A stretch of 64,000 bases of DNA from an uncultured Clostridia bacterium (GTDB taxonomy: Bacteria > Bacillota > Clostridia > Lachnospirales > Anaerotignaceae), in NCBI GenBank assembly GCA_944379995.1, contig CALWGF010000006.1, positions 1 through 64,000 on the forward strand, written 5' to 3'. Made by a program: the position numbers and the translations under genes. This document shows, piece by piece, positions 19,721 through 26,974 of this stretch (positions within the stretch are counted from its first letter, which is position 1; each line of letters starts with the position of its first letter). A model generated the notes under the pieces. That model worked only from the letters and a program-made list of their open reading frames with translations. It made no database searches and was not told the origin of the DNA.

Positions 19721-20722
19721 TTTAGTCATATTAAATTTCTTTATAATTCTTATATCATCACCAAAAAATTCAAGAGATGTATAATTACCTATAATTCTTG
19801 ATACAATTCTATCGCTATATTGATTTATAATATCTTCCATAGAAAGATTTGTTGATATTATAACAGGTTTTTTGTGTAAAAGACGTGTGTTTATAATATT
19901 AAAAAGCTCTGCACTTGAAAGTATTGTTGAAAACTCTGTACCTAAATCATCAATTATAAAAAGGTCAACAGAAAGTATATCTTCCATATAATGAGAAGGT
20001 ATATCATCTTCACTTATACGATTAAAACGGTCTTCTTCTATAAGTTTAAAAAGCTGTGATGCAGTAACATACATTACAGTTTTACCACTATCAAGTATTT
20101 CTTTAGCCATACAGTTACAAAGGAATGTTTTCCCTAGTCCTGTTTTACCATAAAGCAAAAGATTTTGGAATGACTTTCCGAAATCTTGTGTAAATTTCAT
20201 ACATATTGCAAGTATATCTTGAATATTCTCTCTTGGTGACATATTTTTTTCTGGATTTTTTTCGGTAGAATAATATCTAAGGTCAAAAAAGTCAAAGTTT
20301 TCAGTTTGTAATGTATCTTTTAAATTAGACTGGTCATATGCCTTATCAACAAGACGTTGTTTAAAACAAGAACATTCAACACCGTCAATAAATCCTGTAT
20401 CATGGCATTTTTCGCAATCATATGAAAGTTCAAGAAAATCTTTTGTAATATGGTTTGCTTCCAATATTTCTTTTTTTTCTTTTTTAAGTAATGTAATATT
20501 TTCTCTAAGTCTTTGAGATTTTTCTATATAATCTTGATTACGTTCTAAAATAAGTCTTGTAAGGCGTACACCTATAATATTAATTTCCCTGTCTATTTCG
20601 GCAAGACGAGGAATTTTTGAATATAAATCAGTCTGTTTATCACGTAATACAGCTGAATTATAATTTCTTATTCTTTCCATATCCCTAAGAACTTCTCTGT
20701 AAATCTGGCTTTTTGTTGACAT
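19718..20722 (-). CDS. DnaC/DnaI-type helicase-loader ATPase
   Basis: A 334-residue AAA+ ATPase of the DnaC/DnaI/IstB group that loads the replicative helicase. After a long helical N-terminus there is a zinc-like cluster CEKCHDTGFIDGVECSC (about 102-118), then Walker A YGKTGLGKTFL (about 191-201), Walker B LFIIDDLG (about 254-261), sensor ISTNL (about 290-294) and the Arg-finger region YSDRIVSRI. It is 6 nt downstream of a DnaD-domain gene, the arrangement typical for chromosomal loaders in Clostridia. No IS or phage gene is nearby, which argues against an IstB or phage origin. Confidence 0.9.
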   Translation of the reverse strand: MSTKSQIYREVLRDMERIRNYNSAVLRDKQTDLYSKIPRLAEIDREINIIGVRLTRLILERNQDYIEKSQRLRENITLLKKEKKEILEANHITKDFLELSYDCEKCHDTGFIDGVECSCFKQRLVDKAYDQSNLKDTLQTENFDFFDLRYYSTEKNPEKNMSPRENIQDILAICMKFTQDFGKSFQNLLLYGKTGLGKTFLCNCMAKEILDSGKTVMYVTASQLFKLIEEDRFNRISEDDIPSHYMEDILSVDLFIIDDLGTEFSTILSSAELFNIINTRLLHKKPVIISTNLSMEDIINQYSDRIVSRIIGNYTSLEFFGDDIRIIKKFNMTK

Positions 20723-20728
20723 TTACAG

Positions 20729-21763
20729 TCACTTCCTTTCATTATTTTCTTCAAGCTGTTTTTTAATATGTTCTCTTTCAAGAGAGCGAAGTTTTTCAAA
20801 ATCCCAGTTACGCTGTTCATAGTTTACAAAACGGTTCTTTTTGACAGTATTTGTATATGAATTTTGATTATAATTTGATTTTTCTTTTTTTGACTGAGAA
20901 TATTGTTTATCAAGTCTGTCAATATCGGCTTTAGACTTAACATTTTGATTATACCAACCTGTAATAATTTTATCAGCATATGGGAAGCCGGCTTTTCCTG
21001 TTGATATAAGTGTTCTTTCACAAGCAATAGTTATAATATCAATATTCATTTTATATTCAAATAACCATTTTTGAATAAATTTTTCTTCCGCAGGAGTAGG
21101 CAAACGATTTGTAATACCAAAAGCCTTTAATATTGTTCTATATTCTTTATTATGCAATCTAATATAATCAACGGCTTTTTTTGGAGTTGTAATATCTTTT
21201 TCCGCCCAATCCAAAGCCACAGCCTCAATATATTTTAATGAATAATGATTGTTTTTTGTACAATAGGCAAATAAAATCTCTATAACATCAAGAGGAAGTC
21301 TAAGCCAGTCATAAAATCCTAATATAGTACTCATATCACTTTGAGTAAGCATTTTACCCAAATGACTTTGGGCAGTAGCAAAAAGGTTTTTGATATTATC
21401 ATTTGTTTTTGAAAAAATATCAATTTCCTTAGGTGAATATTCAGGACGCTTTTGAGTAATAACTCTTTTATTTTCAGTAATTGATGGTATTTTAAAAAAT
21501 TCATCATGAAAAGATATTGAAAAAGGATTTTCTGAAAAATCAACAACACCCTCAGCAGAAAAGTATTTCCAAGCATTTATAACATCAGAAATAGGCAAAC
21601 GTAAAGCAGAGGCTATCTCCTCATTTGTAACTTTTTCACCACCGGATAATATACGACAAGCATATATATAAATAAGACAATATATATATGGTGCTTTATT
21701 AAAATAGGTATCTATAAAGGCGTTTGAAACAGCAGTTACACCGCCTTGTATTTTAAAAGACAT
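20729..21763 (-). CDS. DnaD-domain replication initiation protein
   Basis: A 344-residue cytoplasmic DNA-binding protein. A winged-helix N-terminal half (about 1-110) is followed by a DnaD/DnaB_2 domain at about 135-220, with the signature YxxxxxxxW in LKYIEAVALDWAEKDI. A further domain-like repeat lies at about 235-285, and the tail is basic and Gln/Asn-rich. It probably remodels origin DNA and, together with the downstream DnaC-like ATPase, loads the helicase. The open frame extends further upstream, but AAAAGGAG fits the ATG at 21763. A cluster of DnaA-box-like repeats lies about 75-120 nt upstream. Confidence 0.9.
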   Translation of the reverse strand: MSFKIQGGVTAVSNAFIDTYFNKAPYIYCLIYIYACRILSGGEKVTNEEIASALRLPISDVINAWKYFSAEGVVDFSENPFSISFHDEFFKIPSITENKRVITQKRPEYSPKEIDIFSKTNDNIKNLFATAQSHLGKMLTQSDMSTILGFYDWLRLPLDVIEILFAYCTKNNHYSLKYIEAVALDWAEKDITTPKKAVDYIRLHNKEYRTILKAFGITNRLPTPAEEKFIQKWLFEYKMNIDIITIACERTLISTGKAGFPYADKIITGWYNQNVKSKADIDRLDKQYSQSKKEKSNYNQNSYTNTVKKNRFVNYEQRNWDFEKLRSLEREHIKKQLEENNERK

Positions 21764-21838
21764 AAAAAAACTCCTTTTATTATAATAGTATATACAGTTT
21801 AATTCATAGTAAAGACAATGTAAAGGGGAAGGGGGAAT

Positions 21839-21881
21839 TGTTGATAAGTATGTTGATAACGTTGATAAGTATGTTGACAGC
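21839..21881. repeat. Tandem 21-bp repeat with DnaA-box-like 9-mers
   Basis: Two adjacent 21-mers (21840-21860 and 21861-21881) share GTTGATAAGTATGTTGA and differ only near the end. On the minus strand they contain TTATCAACA twice (21839-21847, 21851-21859) and TTATCAACG once (21860-21868), one or two changes from the DnaA box TTATCCACA, plus a weaker fourth copy at 21872. They lie upstream of the dnaD-dnaC operon. Confidence 0.75.
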
Positions 21882-21954
21882 ATATAATTTTCTGTGACAT
21901 TGTTGTTGATTACTAATGAAATTTTACAAAAATGTTACAAATGCATATAAACCA

Positions 21955-21983
21955 TTGAATTTTTTTAAAAGTCAAGCTATAAT
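21955..21983 (+). promoter_or_regulatory. Upstream promoter P1 of the stalk-domain gene
   Basis: TTGAAT (21955-21960), 17 nt spacer, TATAAT (21978-21983). Confidence 0.65.
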
Positions 21984-22078
21984 AATTTCAGCATAGAAAA
22001 CCGTGGATATAACAAAAAAGGCTAACATTAATGTGGTTATATAAATATTACAGTAATGTTACATTTGATGAAAAAATA

Positions 22079-22107
22079 TTGACCAACGGGGTTCGGGGTG
22101 CTATAAT
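22079..22107 (+). promoter_or_regulatory. Proximal promoter P2 of the stalk-domain gene
   Basis: TTGACC (22079-22084), 17 nt spacer unusually rich in G, TATAAT (22102-22107), giving a leader of about 80 nt. Confidence 0.8.
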
Positions 22108-22192
22108 GCAGTTTGTGAATGAGGTTGTTAGCCGGAAACAAACTCATACAAAAATAATAAAGGTTTTGAATTTAAAAGGAGGAAATACAAAA

Positions 22193-24430
22193 ATGAAGAA
22201 ATTTATTTCTTTAGCTTTAGCAGCAGCTATGACACTTAGCTTAGTGCCAGTTTCAGCTTTTGCTTCAACAGACAACAGAATTTCAAATGTTGTAACAGTA
22301 GAAAAAGATACAGAACTTAAAGATGTTACAAGTATTCCAAAAATCCAGATTACAGACGACAAAGAGGACCTTAAAGATGCTCTTGAAGACGCTGAAGCAA
22401 CAGTAGCATTTGAGTTAGTACTTGATGGTGCTGAATGGGTTGAAGATAATATGGATAATGAAGATGTTGTAGAAAACGCTGCACAGGTTGATGCAACATT
22501 TGAAAAGCTTACATCAACAAGAGCTCTTGTTACTCTTACATCAAAAGATGAAAGTGAAAAAAATGATTTTGATGGTGTATCAATTTCTCTTAAAGGTGTT
22601 AAAGTTACAAGCGATACAGCTAAAGTAACAATTGATCCTAAAAATACAACAGTATCAGCTAATACATTTACATTTGCTAAATCTGTAAATGGTGGTGCTA
22701 TAATAACAGTTGATGGAACAAAAGATTTCTACGATGGTAACAAAGTAAATGCTATCGTTATTGAAGAAGTTGTTGCTGATACAATTAAATCTGGTGATAA
22801 AATTAAATTAAAACTTAATAGTGGTTTTACATTTAACGGAAAACCAACAGTAGAAGTTGTTTCAGGTGCTGGTACAACATCAACAATCCCAGCTGGCTCA
22901 GTAGAAGTTGATGGTAGAGATGTAGTAATTACTGTTGGTTCAGATAATCTTGATGCAGGAAAAGTTTCTATAATTAAGATTTCTGATATTGCAATAAATG
23001 AAGACGGTGCTGATTTTGGTAAAGCAGCTGAAATCACAGTATCAAGCAATAATTTTGATACAACAACTGTTGAAATGGGTAAATTAGTTGATTTTGGTGT
23101 AAGCATAACAGCTGAAGATAAAGACCTTCCAACAATCTACTCAGGTATGAAAGCTGAAGATGATGAAAATGAAACACTTGTTTTAACAGTTAAAGAAAAT
23201 GTTGCAAATTCTTGGTTAGCAGGTAGTAGAAAAACAACTTTCACATTCCCAGAAGGTGTTAAAGTTAAAGGTGTAAAAGTTGATGATCATGAAAATTGTA
23301 CAGAACCATCAGATTTAATAGGTTCTGCAGATTCTAATGATGATTTCGCTATTGATGGAAATGAAGTTACACTTAAATCATTATCAGGTATGGTTAATAC
23401 AAAAAAAGCTTCATTATCATTAATCTTTGATGTAATTGTTGCTCCTGATTATACAGGTGATATTACTTGTACAGTAGGTGGTGCTGCTGTTGGTGAAGAA
23501 ACAAAAGTAACACTTGCTAAAGCAGTTGCTCCTATTACAGTTGAAGCTGCTAAAACATCAGTTGCTATCGACTACAGAAATGTAAGCGTTGGTGATATTA
23601 CAATTTCAGAAGCTAAAGCTGGTCTTTGGGATAAAAAGGATGTAATCGTTCTTGAAGCTGAAAACATGCAGTTTGAATCAGGTATGAAAGCTGAAGTTGT
23701 TGAAGGCGATGGAGAAATCAAAAAACTTGATGTTACTAAAGGTAGAATTACAATCACAGTTGATTCAGAAAGTTCAAAAACACCTATGAAAATTAAACTT
23801 TCAAATGCTTCTCTCTACTTAGACAGAAGTTTACCAGCTGGTGACTATGCCCTTAAATTAACAGACGGACTTATGTTCGAAACATACAATGAAAAAGATG
23901 GAAATAAACCAGCAACAACATCTGAATTTGGTTTTGATGTTGATGAAGTAACAGTTATGAAAGACTATGTAACAGTTGCTACAGCTGGTCGTGACCAGGG
24001 AACAACATTCACAACAGAAGTTGCTGTAACAATTGACTCAACAACAATGCTTGTTGATGGTAAAGAAAAGACTCTTGATGTACCTGCTTACCTTTCAGCT
24101 GAAGGTTGGACAATGCTTCCAGTTAGAGCCGTAACAGAAGCTCTTGCTACAACTTCAAACAGCCAGCCAATCGACTGGATCGCTGGTAACCCAGGAACAA
24201 TCATGATTTACTACGGAGATAAAACAGTTGCTATGACACTTGGTTCAACAACAATGTACATCAATGGTACACCAGTTCCAATGTCAACAGCTCCAGTTAT
24301 CGTTAACGATAGAGCATTCCTTCCAATGAGAGACCTTGGACGTGCTCTTGGTCTTAGCGATGACCAGATTAAATGGGATGCTACTACAAGAACAGCTACA
24401 TTTAATCCAGCTGCTACAACAACTAAATAA
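22193..24430 (+). CDS. S-layer-like secreted protein with stalk domain, highly expressed
   Basis: A 745-residue exported protein. The Sec signal peptide MKKFISLALAAAM... is cleaved after SAFA (about residue 23). The long beta-rich body has repeats of the type found in the paralogue at 2939 (SNVVTVEKDTELK, then FELVLDGAEW), and the C-terminal 110 residues form a stalk (copper amine oxidase N-like) domain with EGWTMLPVRAVTEAL and RAFLPMRDLGRALGL. No SLH, CWB2 or sortase signal is seen, so the anchoring mode is unknown. The frame extends 54 codons upstream, but AAAGGAGG fits ATG 22193. Two promoters, a strong terminator and more C-ending codons (AAC, TAC, GAC, ATC) than neighbours suggest very high expression. 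Confidence 0.88.
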   Translation: MKKFISLALAAAMTLSLVPVSAFASTDNRISNVVTVEKDTELKDVTSIPKIQITDDKEDLKDALEDAEATVAFELVLDGAEWVEDNMDNEDVVENAAQVDATFEKLTSTRALVTLTSKDESEKNDFDGVSISLKGVKVTSDTAKVTIDPKNTTVSANTFTFAKSVNGGAIITVDGTKDFYDGNKVNAIVIEEVVADTIKSGDKIKLKLNSGFTFNGKPTVEVVSGAGTTSTIPAGSVEVDGRDVVITVGSDNLDAGKVSIIKISDIAINEDGADFGKAAEITVSSNNFDTTTVEMGKLVDFGVSITAEDKDLPTIYSGMKAEDDENETLVLTVKENVANSWLAGSRKTTFTFPEGVKVKGVKVDDHENCTEPSDLIGSADSNDDFAIDGNEVTLKSLSGMVNTKKASLSLIFDVIVAPDYTGDITCTVGGAAVGEETKVTLAKAVAPITVEAAKTSVAIDYRNVSVGDITISEAKAGLWDKKDVIVLEAENMQFESGMKAEVVEGDGEIKKLDVTKGRITITVDSESSKTPMKIKLSNASLYLDRSLPAGDYALKLTDGLMFETYNEKDGNKPATTSEFGFDVDEVTVMKDYVTVATAGRDQGTTFTTEVAVTIDSTTMLVDGKEKTLDVPAYLSAEGWTMLPVRAVTEALATTSNSQPIDWIAGNPGTIMIYYGDKTVAMTLGSTTMYINGTPVPMSTAPVIVNDRAFLPMRDLGRALGLSDDQIKWDATTRTATFNPAATTTK

Positions 24431-24493
24431 TTAAATTTATAAAATCACTACTGATATTCTATTCCGGCAGAACAAATGAATATTAGAGTTTGC

Positions 24494-24523
24494 AAGGGAG
24501 CCTCTTTTGAGGCTTCCTTTTTA
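24494..24523 (+). terminator. Intrinsic terminator of the S-layer-like gene
   Basis: AAGGGAGCCTC-TTTT-GAGGCTTCCTT (one G-U pair) followed by T5. Confidence 0.93.
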
Positions 24524-24565
24524 TATTTATAATAAAATAAGACTTTTCTGTTATAAAAAGTCTTG

Positions 24566-24597
24566 TTGACATCAAAATATAAAAATGATACTATAAT
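24566..24597 (+). promoter_or_regulatory. Promoter of the convergent small RNA (candidate antitoxin)
   Basis: TTGACA (24566-24571), 17 nt spacer, TACTAT (24589-24594); an overlapping TATAAT at 24592-24597 has a 20 nt spacer. Transcription should start near 24601-24604. Confidence 0.7.
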
Positions 24598-24605
24598 AAT
24601 ACAAA

Positions 24606-24628
24606 GGGAGTTGTTTTTGACGGTTCCC
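24606..24628 (+). repeat. Leader repeat, copy 1 (inverted relative to copy 2)
   Basis: GGAGTTGTTTTTGAC followed by GGTTCCC; the same words, with TTGGC inserted between them, occur on the opposite strand at 24799-24826. Confidence 0.85.
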
Positions 24629-24644
24629 GCAATAGTTGGTTAAT

Positions 24645-24687
24645 AAAAAAATAACCGCTGTCCTGCTAAGATAGGCGGTTATTTTTT
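24645..24687. terminator. Shared bidirectional terminator of the toxin and small RNA
   Basis: AAAAAATAACCGC (24645-24658) pairs with GCGGTTATTTTTT (24675-24687) around a 16-nt loop, with T runs on both strands; the toxin stop codon is in the right arm. Confidence 0.9.
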
Positions 24688-24771
24688 ATTGCATATATTA
24701 ATAATTAAAGTAGCAAAGGCTACAATAAATATAAGGAACTGAAAAAATTCCGAATATGTAATATAATTCAT
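24679..24771 (-). CDS. Small hydrophobic peptide, holin-like type I toxin candidate
   Basis: A 30-residue peptide: MNYITYSEFFQF, a hydrophobic helix LIFIVAFATLIINIC, then a short NKK tail. The layout of a short polar start with YS and aromatic residues, one membrane helix and a basic end matches the small holin-like toxins of Firmicutes type I systems (PF16935 group, related to TxpA/YdbN-like peptides); this is a resemblance, not a database hit. The ribosome binding site AAAGGGGGG lies 6 nt upstream and can be masked by CCCCTT in the leader. The mRNA should start near 24827 and end at the shared terminator. The gene is too short for usual ORF finders and was found by reading the gap. Confidence 0.75.
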   Translation of the reverse strand: MNYITYSEFFQFLIFIVAFATLIINICNKK

Positions 24772-24777
24772 AAAAAT

Positions 24778-24802
24778 CCCCCCTTTCCATGAGGGTAAGG
24801 GG
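24778..24802 (-). promoter_or_regulatory. Ribosome binding site with sequestering hairpin in the toxin leader
   Basis: On the minus strand CCCCTT (24797-24802) can pair with AAGGGG (24780-24785) inside the AAAGGGGGG ribosome binding site, leaving an 11-nt loop; translation would then be low until the leader is opened or processed. Confidence 0.6.
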
Positions 24803-24826
24803 AACCGCCAAGTCAAAAACAACTCC
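24799..24826 (-). repeat. Leader repeat, copy 2
   Basis: Minus-strand GGAGTTGTTTTTGAC-TTGGC-GGTTCCCC; begins at the predicted toxin mRNA start and is inverted relative to copy 1 at 24606. Confidence 0.85.
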
Positions 24827-24833
24827 AATCTAC

Positions 24834-24862
24834 ATTATAATTTACATAGTATCATTTTTCAA
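24834..24862 (-). promoter_or_regulatory. Promoter of the toxin mRNA
   Basis: Minus-strand TTGAAA (24857-24862), 17 nt spacer containing AATGATACTAT, TATAAT (24834-24839); start expected near 24827. Confidence 0.8.
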
Positions 24863-25017
24863 CATATATGAAATTTTGTATAATTTCATTCTTACAAAAT
24901 CATTACAAAATGCTTAATTTCATTAATTTTGTAGCTTTTTTAGTGTATAATTGAAATATAAATTTATATGAAGATTTTTTTAATTTATTTCGTATAGTTA
25001 TTAAGGAGGAATTTGTT

Positions 25018-25737
25018 ATGAAAATAAAATCTGCTGTTTTTGGCTTTATTGCCGGTGCTTTATCTATGGCTACTATTGGTACTGTTATTGGTGCTGATAC
25101 TGTTGTTGTTGGTACTTTAAAACCTGATATTTCTTTTAAAGTTGATGGTACTGTATCACAAGCTCCAAGAAGTATGTCACCTATTAATTATAATGGTTAT
25201 ACTTATGTTCCTGTTAGATATATAGGTGAAATGCTTGGTTGTAATGTAGAATGGAATGCTTATGGTAATATGGTTATTGTTGACTATCCAGAAGATAAAA
25301 TAAAAGAAGTTGTAAGAGAAGTTGAAAAAATAGTTTATGTTGAAAAAGGCGAAAGTGTTGATGGTACTGTTTATTCAACACTTCCAGTAACAAAAAAGAC
25401 TTCTGATTTTGATTTTGATGTTAGAAGTATTATAAGAGATACTACTGCTAATAAAACAACTGTTTATATTGAAATTGAAAATAAGCAAAATGAAAATATT
25501 CAGATTGACCAAGATGCTTCTGTTCTTGTTATTGATGGTAAAGAATATTCCGTTACAAATAGACATAGTCTTCTTGACCAAAGATGGTATAATAATATAA
25601 CAAAAGATGATGGAGAAGTTGAAGGTTATCTTACATTTGACCTTATTCCAGAAGATGCAAAACAGTTTACTCTTAAACTTGTTACTAGAAAAGGTGCTGA
25701 AAAACCAGTTACTACTACTATTAACTTTACAAAATAA
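25018..25737 (+). CDS. Secreted protein with N-terminal stalk half-domain
   Basis: A 239-residue exported protein: signal peptide 1 to about 25 (cleavage near VIGA-D), then one stalk-type unit INYNGYTYVPVRYIGEMLGCNVEWNAYGNMVIV at about 57-90, a charged linker EVVREVEKIVYVEKGE and a C-terminal beta-sandwich (about 125-239) like DUF4352-type domains in Gram-positive exported proteins. The linker may be a short coil. AAGGAGG precedes the ATG. It is 26 nt upstream of the TolC-like gene and probably forms an envelope operon with it. Function unknown. Confidence 0.78.
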   Translation: MKIKSAVFGFIAGALSMATIGTVIGADTVVVGTLKPDISFKVDGTVSQAPRSMSPINYNGYTYVPVRYIGEMLGCNVEWNAYGNMVIVDYPEDKIKEVVREVEKIVYVEKGESVDGTVYSTLPVTKKTSDFDFDVRSIIRDTTANKTTVYIEIENKQNENIQIDQDASVLVIDGKEYSVTNRHSLLDQRWYNNITKDDGEVEGYLTFDLIPEDAKQFTLKLVTRKGAEKPVTTTINFTK

Positions 25738-25763
25738 TTATTTGAAAAGAGATGAATGTATAA

Positions 25764-26918
25764 ATGAAACAAAGTATTAGAAATTTAAAATGTATTCTTT
25801 CAGGAATACTTATATCTGCTATTATGGCAGGAAATGTATTTGCAGCTGAAACAGTTAAAACTGATACTGAAAATGATACAAAAGTTATAACTTATGATGA
25901 GGCTATTGCTCTTGCAACAAAAGCAAATTCAAATTTAAAAGAAATTTCAGATACTCTTAAATATATTGATGATACAAAATCACTTATGTTTATGGGAAGT
26001 AATTATCCTGTACTTCCAGATGATGGAACAGCATATCTTGTTACTGCTGCAAGATTTCAACAGCTTACTTCTGTAAATAGTCTTGATACACAACAGAAAA
26101 ATTTAAGAGTTAGTGAAGAACTTACTAAGCTTTCTATTGAAGCTGGTGTTAAAGGTGAAATGACTACAATAACTACACTTGAACAAAATTATGAGCTTGC
26201 AAAAGAAAGCCTTGAACTTGCAAAACAGCAACTTTCTCAAAAAAGTACAATGTATCGTATGGGAATGTTAAGCAAAAATGATTATGAAAAAGCTATGCAG
26301 GAAGTTGATAGTCAAGAAGAACAACTTAAACAGCTTGAAATGTCTATTACTCAGGAATATAATTCTTTCAAAAAACTCCTTGGGCTTAATGCTGACGAGC
26401 AATTTGAAATAGATTATAATGTTGAATATGAGCCTGTTGAAAAAGTTACTGATATGGACTTTTTCGTAAATTCAAAAATTCAATCTGACCTTGGTTTGAA
26501 AATAGAAAAACAAAATGTTGAGTCTTCTTCTTTTGGTCTTAACCTTTTTATTGATACTGGAAATGGAAGCAGTTATGAACAGCAGAAACTTAATGTTAAA
26601 AATGCTGAAAGAAATTATGCTGAGAATGTTAAGGCTAAAGAAAATAGTATTAAAAATGCATATATAGGCTTACAAAATACTGAATCACAAAGAGCTGTTC
26701 TTGAAAATGACCTTACACAGGCTAAGGCTGACCTTGAAACTGCAAAAGTAAACTATGAAGTTGGAAATATAACAAAAATTCAATTTGATGCAGCAGAACT
26801 TGCTGTTACAAAAGCTGAAACTGCTCTTTTACAAAATACACTTACACATGATATAAACAAATTTATGCTTGATAATACTTGCCTTCTTTCAGGAGCAACA
26901 ACAACATCAACTAAATAA
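25764..26918 (+). CDS. TolC-family-like secreted coiled-coil protein
   Basis: A 384-residue protein with signal peptide (1-27, FAA-ETV). The mature part matches the outer membrane efflux protein fold: VITYDEAIALATKANSNL is the canonical first repeat, followed by long coiled-coil helices (about 120-210 and 275-345) with GMLSKNDYEKA and the second copy YEVGNITKIQFDAAELAVTKAETALL. The two-repeat pattern and spacing are those of TolC/OEP, but the beta-barrel strands appear short or missing. Spore and wall genes nearby indicate a monoderm host, so it cannot be a standard outer-membrane pore; TolC-like proteins of unknown role occur in Clostridia. Its downstream hairpin covers the next gene's ribosome binding site. 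Confidence 0.8.
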   Translation: MKQSIRNLKCILSGILISAIMAGNVFAAETVKTDTENDTKVITYDEAIALATKANSNLKEISDTLKYIDDTKSLMFMGSNYPVLPDDGTAYLVTAARFQQLTSVNSLDTQQKNLRVSEELTKLSIEAGVKGEMTTITTLEQNYELAKESLELAKQQLSQKSTMYRMGMLSKNDYEKAMQEVDSQEEQLKQLEMSITQEYNSFKKLLGLNADEQFEIDYNVEYEPVEKVTDMDFFVNSKIQSDLGLKIEKQNVESSSFGLNLFIDTGNGSSYEQQKLNVKNAERNYAENVKAKENSIKNAYIGLQNTESQRAVLENDLTQAKADLETAKVNYEVGNITKIQFDAAELAVTKAETALLQNTLTHDINKFMLDNTCLLSGATTTSTK

Positions 26919-26927
26919 AAAATGAAT

Positions 26928-26974
26928 AAAATCACTCTTTTGGAAAATAATATTTCTAAAGGAGTGATTTTTTT
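26928..26974 (+). promoter_or_regulatory. Terminator-like hairpin enclosing the gerA ribosome binding site
   Basis: A 19-bp stem (26928-26946 with 26953-26971, two G-U pairs) is followed by T run to 26974 and then directly by the ATG at 26975. The Shine-Dalgarno AAAGGAGTG (26958-26966) lies inside the right arm. Read-through RNA from the TolC-like gene would thus be both terminated and translationally masked. Confidence 0.75.

Larger units (their letters stand above)
24602..24690 (+). ncRNA. Candidate antitoxin small RNA of a type I toxin-antitoxin module
   Basis: An RNA of about 90 nt is predicted from the promoter at 24566 to the shared terminator ending near 24687-24690. It begins with GGGAGTTGTTTTTGACGGTTCCC (copy 1 of the leader repeat, 24606-24628), contains no ORF with a ribosome binding site, and its 3' part is antisense to the last codons and 3' end of the toxin mRNA over about 50 nt. 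This 3'-overlap arrangement is like txpA/ratA and bsrG/SR4. The role is inferred from layout only. Confidence 0.6.

Noticed and set aside
19718..21763. Phage or IS origin of the dnaD-dnaC pair (IstB-like)
   Set aside because: Zinc cluster and DnaD partner fit chromosomal loaders; no phage or transposase genes nearby.
21839..21881. oriC
   Set aside because: Only two 21-mers, no dnaA, dnaN or other origin-linked genes in the window, so a chromosome origin is not supported.
21840..21881. CRISPR array
   Set aside because: The repeats are adjacent with no spacers and no cas genes are present.
24431..25017. Riboswitch or MITE for the gap behind the S-layer-like gene
   Set aside because: The inverted repeats contain promoters and frame a short ORF with ribosome binding site and shared terminator, which a MITE or riboswitch would not explain.
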